Assembly (NCBI GenBank): GCA_035295665.1 | Contig: DATGIQ010000580.1 | Location: 1 to 15,085 of the forward strand | Source: DATGIQ01 sp035295665 | GTDB taxonomy: Bacteria; Planctomycetota; Planctomycetia; Gemmatales; Gemmataceae | Reading direction: 5' to 3' | DNA: 15,085 nt | Shown here: positions 14,397 to 15,085 of the stretch, piece by piece | Numbering within the stretch: the stretch's first letter is position 1 | Layout of the letters: each line of letters starts with the position of its first letter | The notes under the pieces: generated by a model | Seen by the model: only the letters and a program-made list of their open reading frames with translations | What the model was told of the DNA's origin: nothing | Databases searched by the model: none | Made by a program: the position numbers and the translations under genes

Positions 14397-15085
14397 TCAC
14401 CGAATCTGGCGGATCCAGGCCACATAGCTGAGCAACCGGGCCGCGATGTCTACCCCGGTCAGCGGGGCCAGGGCGCGCCAGCCGGGCACGGCGTTCACTT
14501 CCAGAATGTAGATCTCGCCCGCCGGTCCGGGCAGCAAATCGACCCCGGCCACCAAAGCGCCAACCGCCTCGGCGGCGCGCACGGCCAAGTCCGCTTGTTC
14601 GGCCGTGAGCTGAACTGGCTCGGCCGATCCTCCCTGGGCAACGTTGGTCCGCCATCCACCGTTCGCCCGCCGCCGCATGGCCGCGATGACTTCACCGCCG
14701 AGCACGAAAGCCCGCAGGTCCCAGCCGGGATGGGCAATGGTGCGTTGCAGATAGAGGATGCTTTGCGACCGCTCCAAGGTACGAAAGGTCCGCCAGGCGA
14801 GATCGGGATCGGTGATCCGCATCATGCCACGTCCCTCGGAACCGAAGAGCGGTTTGACAATGACATCGTGCCCTAAAGCAGAGAATGCTTCCATAGCGGC
14901 GTCCGCGTGCTGGCAAACGGAGGTGGGCGGGACCGGCAGACCGGCGGCGGCGAGGCGGGCCGTGGTGAGATACTTGTCCACGCAAATCTCGACCGCGCGC
15001 GGCGGGTTCAAAACGGCGATCCCCGTGTCATGAAGCCGATGGAGCACATCCATGCGAAAAATCACCTGCTCCAGCGAACCGGGCG
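14397..15085 (-). CDS. ATP-grasp (RimK-like) ligase, N-terminus outside window
   Basis: Partial gene; the reading frame stays open to the window edge. Its first visible residues are PGSLEQVIFRMDVLHRL, so the GTG at 15065 is an internal valine and not the start. ATP-grasp features: VDKYLTTARLAAAGLPVP, the VKPLFGSEGRGM lysine and glycine-rich loop that binds ATP phosphates, GWDLRAFVLGGE with the Asp-Arg pair, NVAQGGSA, and ILEVNAVPGW with the Glu-x-Asn magnesium site. The RimK group joins amino acids, often glutamate, to a carboxylate through an acyl phosphate; relatives add glutamate to H4MPT (MptN) or F420 (CofF). The first visible gene of the operon, seven bases before the CitG-like gene. 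Given its neighbours, a ligase step in H4MPT assembly is the best guess, but its amino-acid and acceptor substrates are not visible in the sequence. Confidence 0.85.
   Translation of the reverse strand, partial: PGSLEQVIFRMDVLHRLHDTGIAVLNPPRAVEICVDKYLTTARLAAAGLPVPPTSVCQHADAAMEAFSALGHDVIVKPLFGSEGRGMMRITDPDLAWRTFRTLERSQSILYLQRTIAHPGWDLRAFVLGGEVIAAMRRRANGGWRTNVAQGGSAEPVQLTAEQADLAVRAAEAVGALVAGVDLLPGPAGEIYILEVNAVPGWRALAPLTGVDIAARLLSYVAWIRQIR

Overview
The window looks like a chromosomal piece of a planctomycete. The clues are moderately high GC, three exported PQQ-like beta-propeller proteins that begin with the motif [DW]-[PY]-QWRGP after a signal peptide, a kelch protein whose N-terminus carries the planctomycete-type motif LEDRNLLA, and a set of genes of the kind linked to tetrahydromethanopterin (H4MPT) in planctomycetes and methylotrophs. 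No rRNA, tRNA, CRISPR array, transposase or phage gene was seen.

Left block (89-7452, all minus strand). Reading in the direction of transcription: an exported class I SAM methyltransferase (6739-7452); a 279-base gap holding a near-consensus promoter (TTGGCA-N17-TATACT) whose -10 lies inside a perfect dyad; two paralogous exported beta-propeller proteins (5185-6459 and 3828-5159); a cytosolic phenylacetate-CoA-ligase-like adenylating enzyme (2430-3728); and a large exported beta-propeller protein with Ig-like and lectin-like C-terminal domains (89-2404). The last four genes are closely spaced and probably form one operon. A perfect 31-bp A/T-rich inverted repeat fills the gap between the second propeller gene and the ligase gene, ending just before the ligase ribosome-binding site.

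Middle block (7453-11281). A divergent 347-base regulatory gap with phased A-tracts precedes the plus-strand kelch protein (7800-9050). A long hairpin and then an M61-type zinc peptidase with a PDZ domain (9310-11211) follow.

Right block (11282-15085). An orphan DNA-methyltransferase-like gene (minus) is divergent from a HisA-related TIM-barrel gene (plus, about 12287-13030). The latter converges, with an 8-base gap, on a compact minus-strand operon of an ATP-grasp ligase (cut by the window edge), a CitG-like protein and a 6-pyruvoyl-tetrahydropterin-synthase-like protein. The combination of pterin synthase, ATP-grasp ligase, CitG-like and HisA-like proteins points to H4MPT cofactor synthesis. 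This rests on family and neighbourhood knowledge; no core C1-transfer enzyme (Fae, Mch, Fhc, MtdB) is in view.

Most gene starts were moved inward from the longest reading frame, because signal peptides, Shine-Dalgarno-like sites or family N-termini favour internal ATGs.
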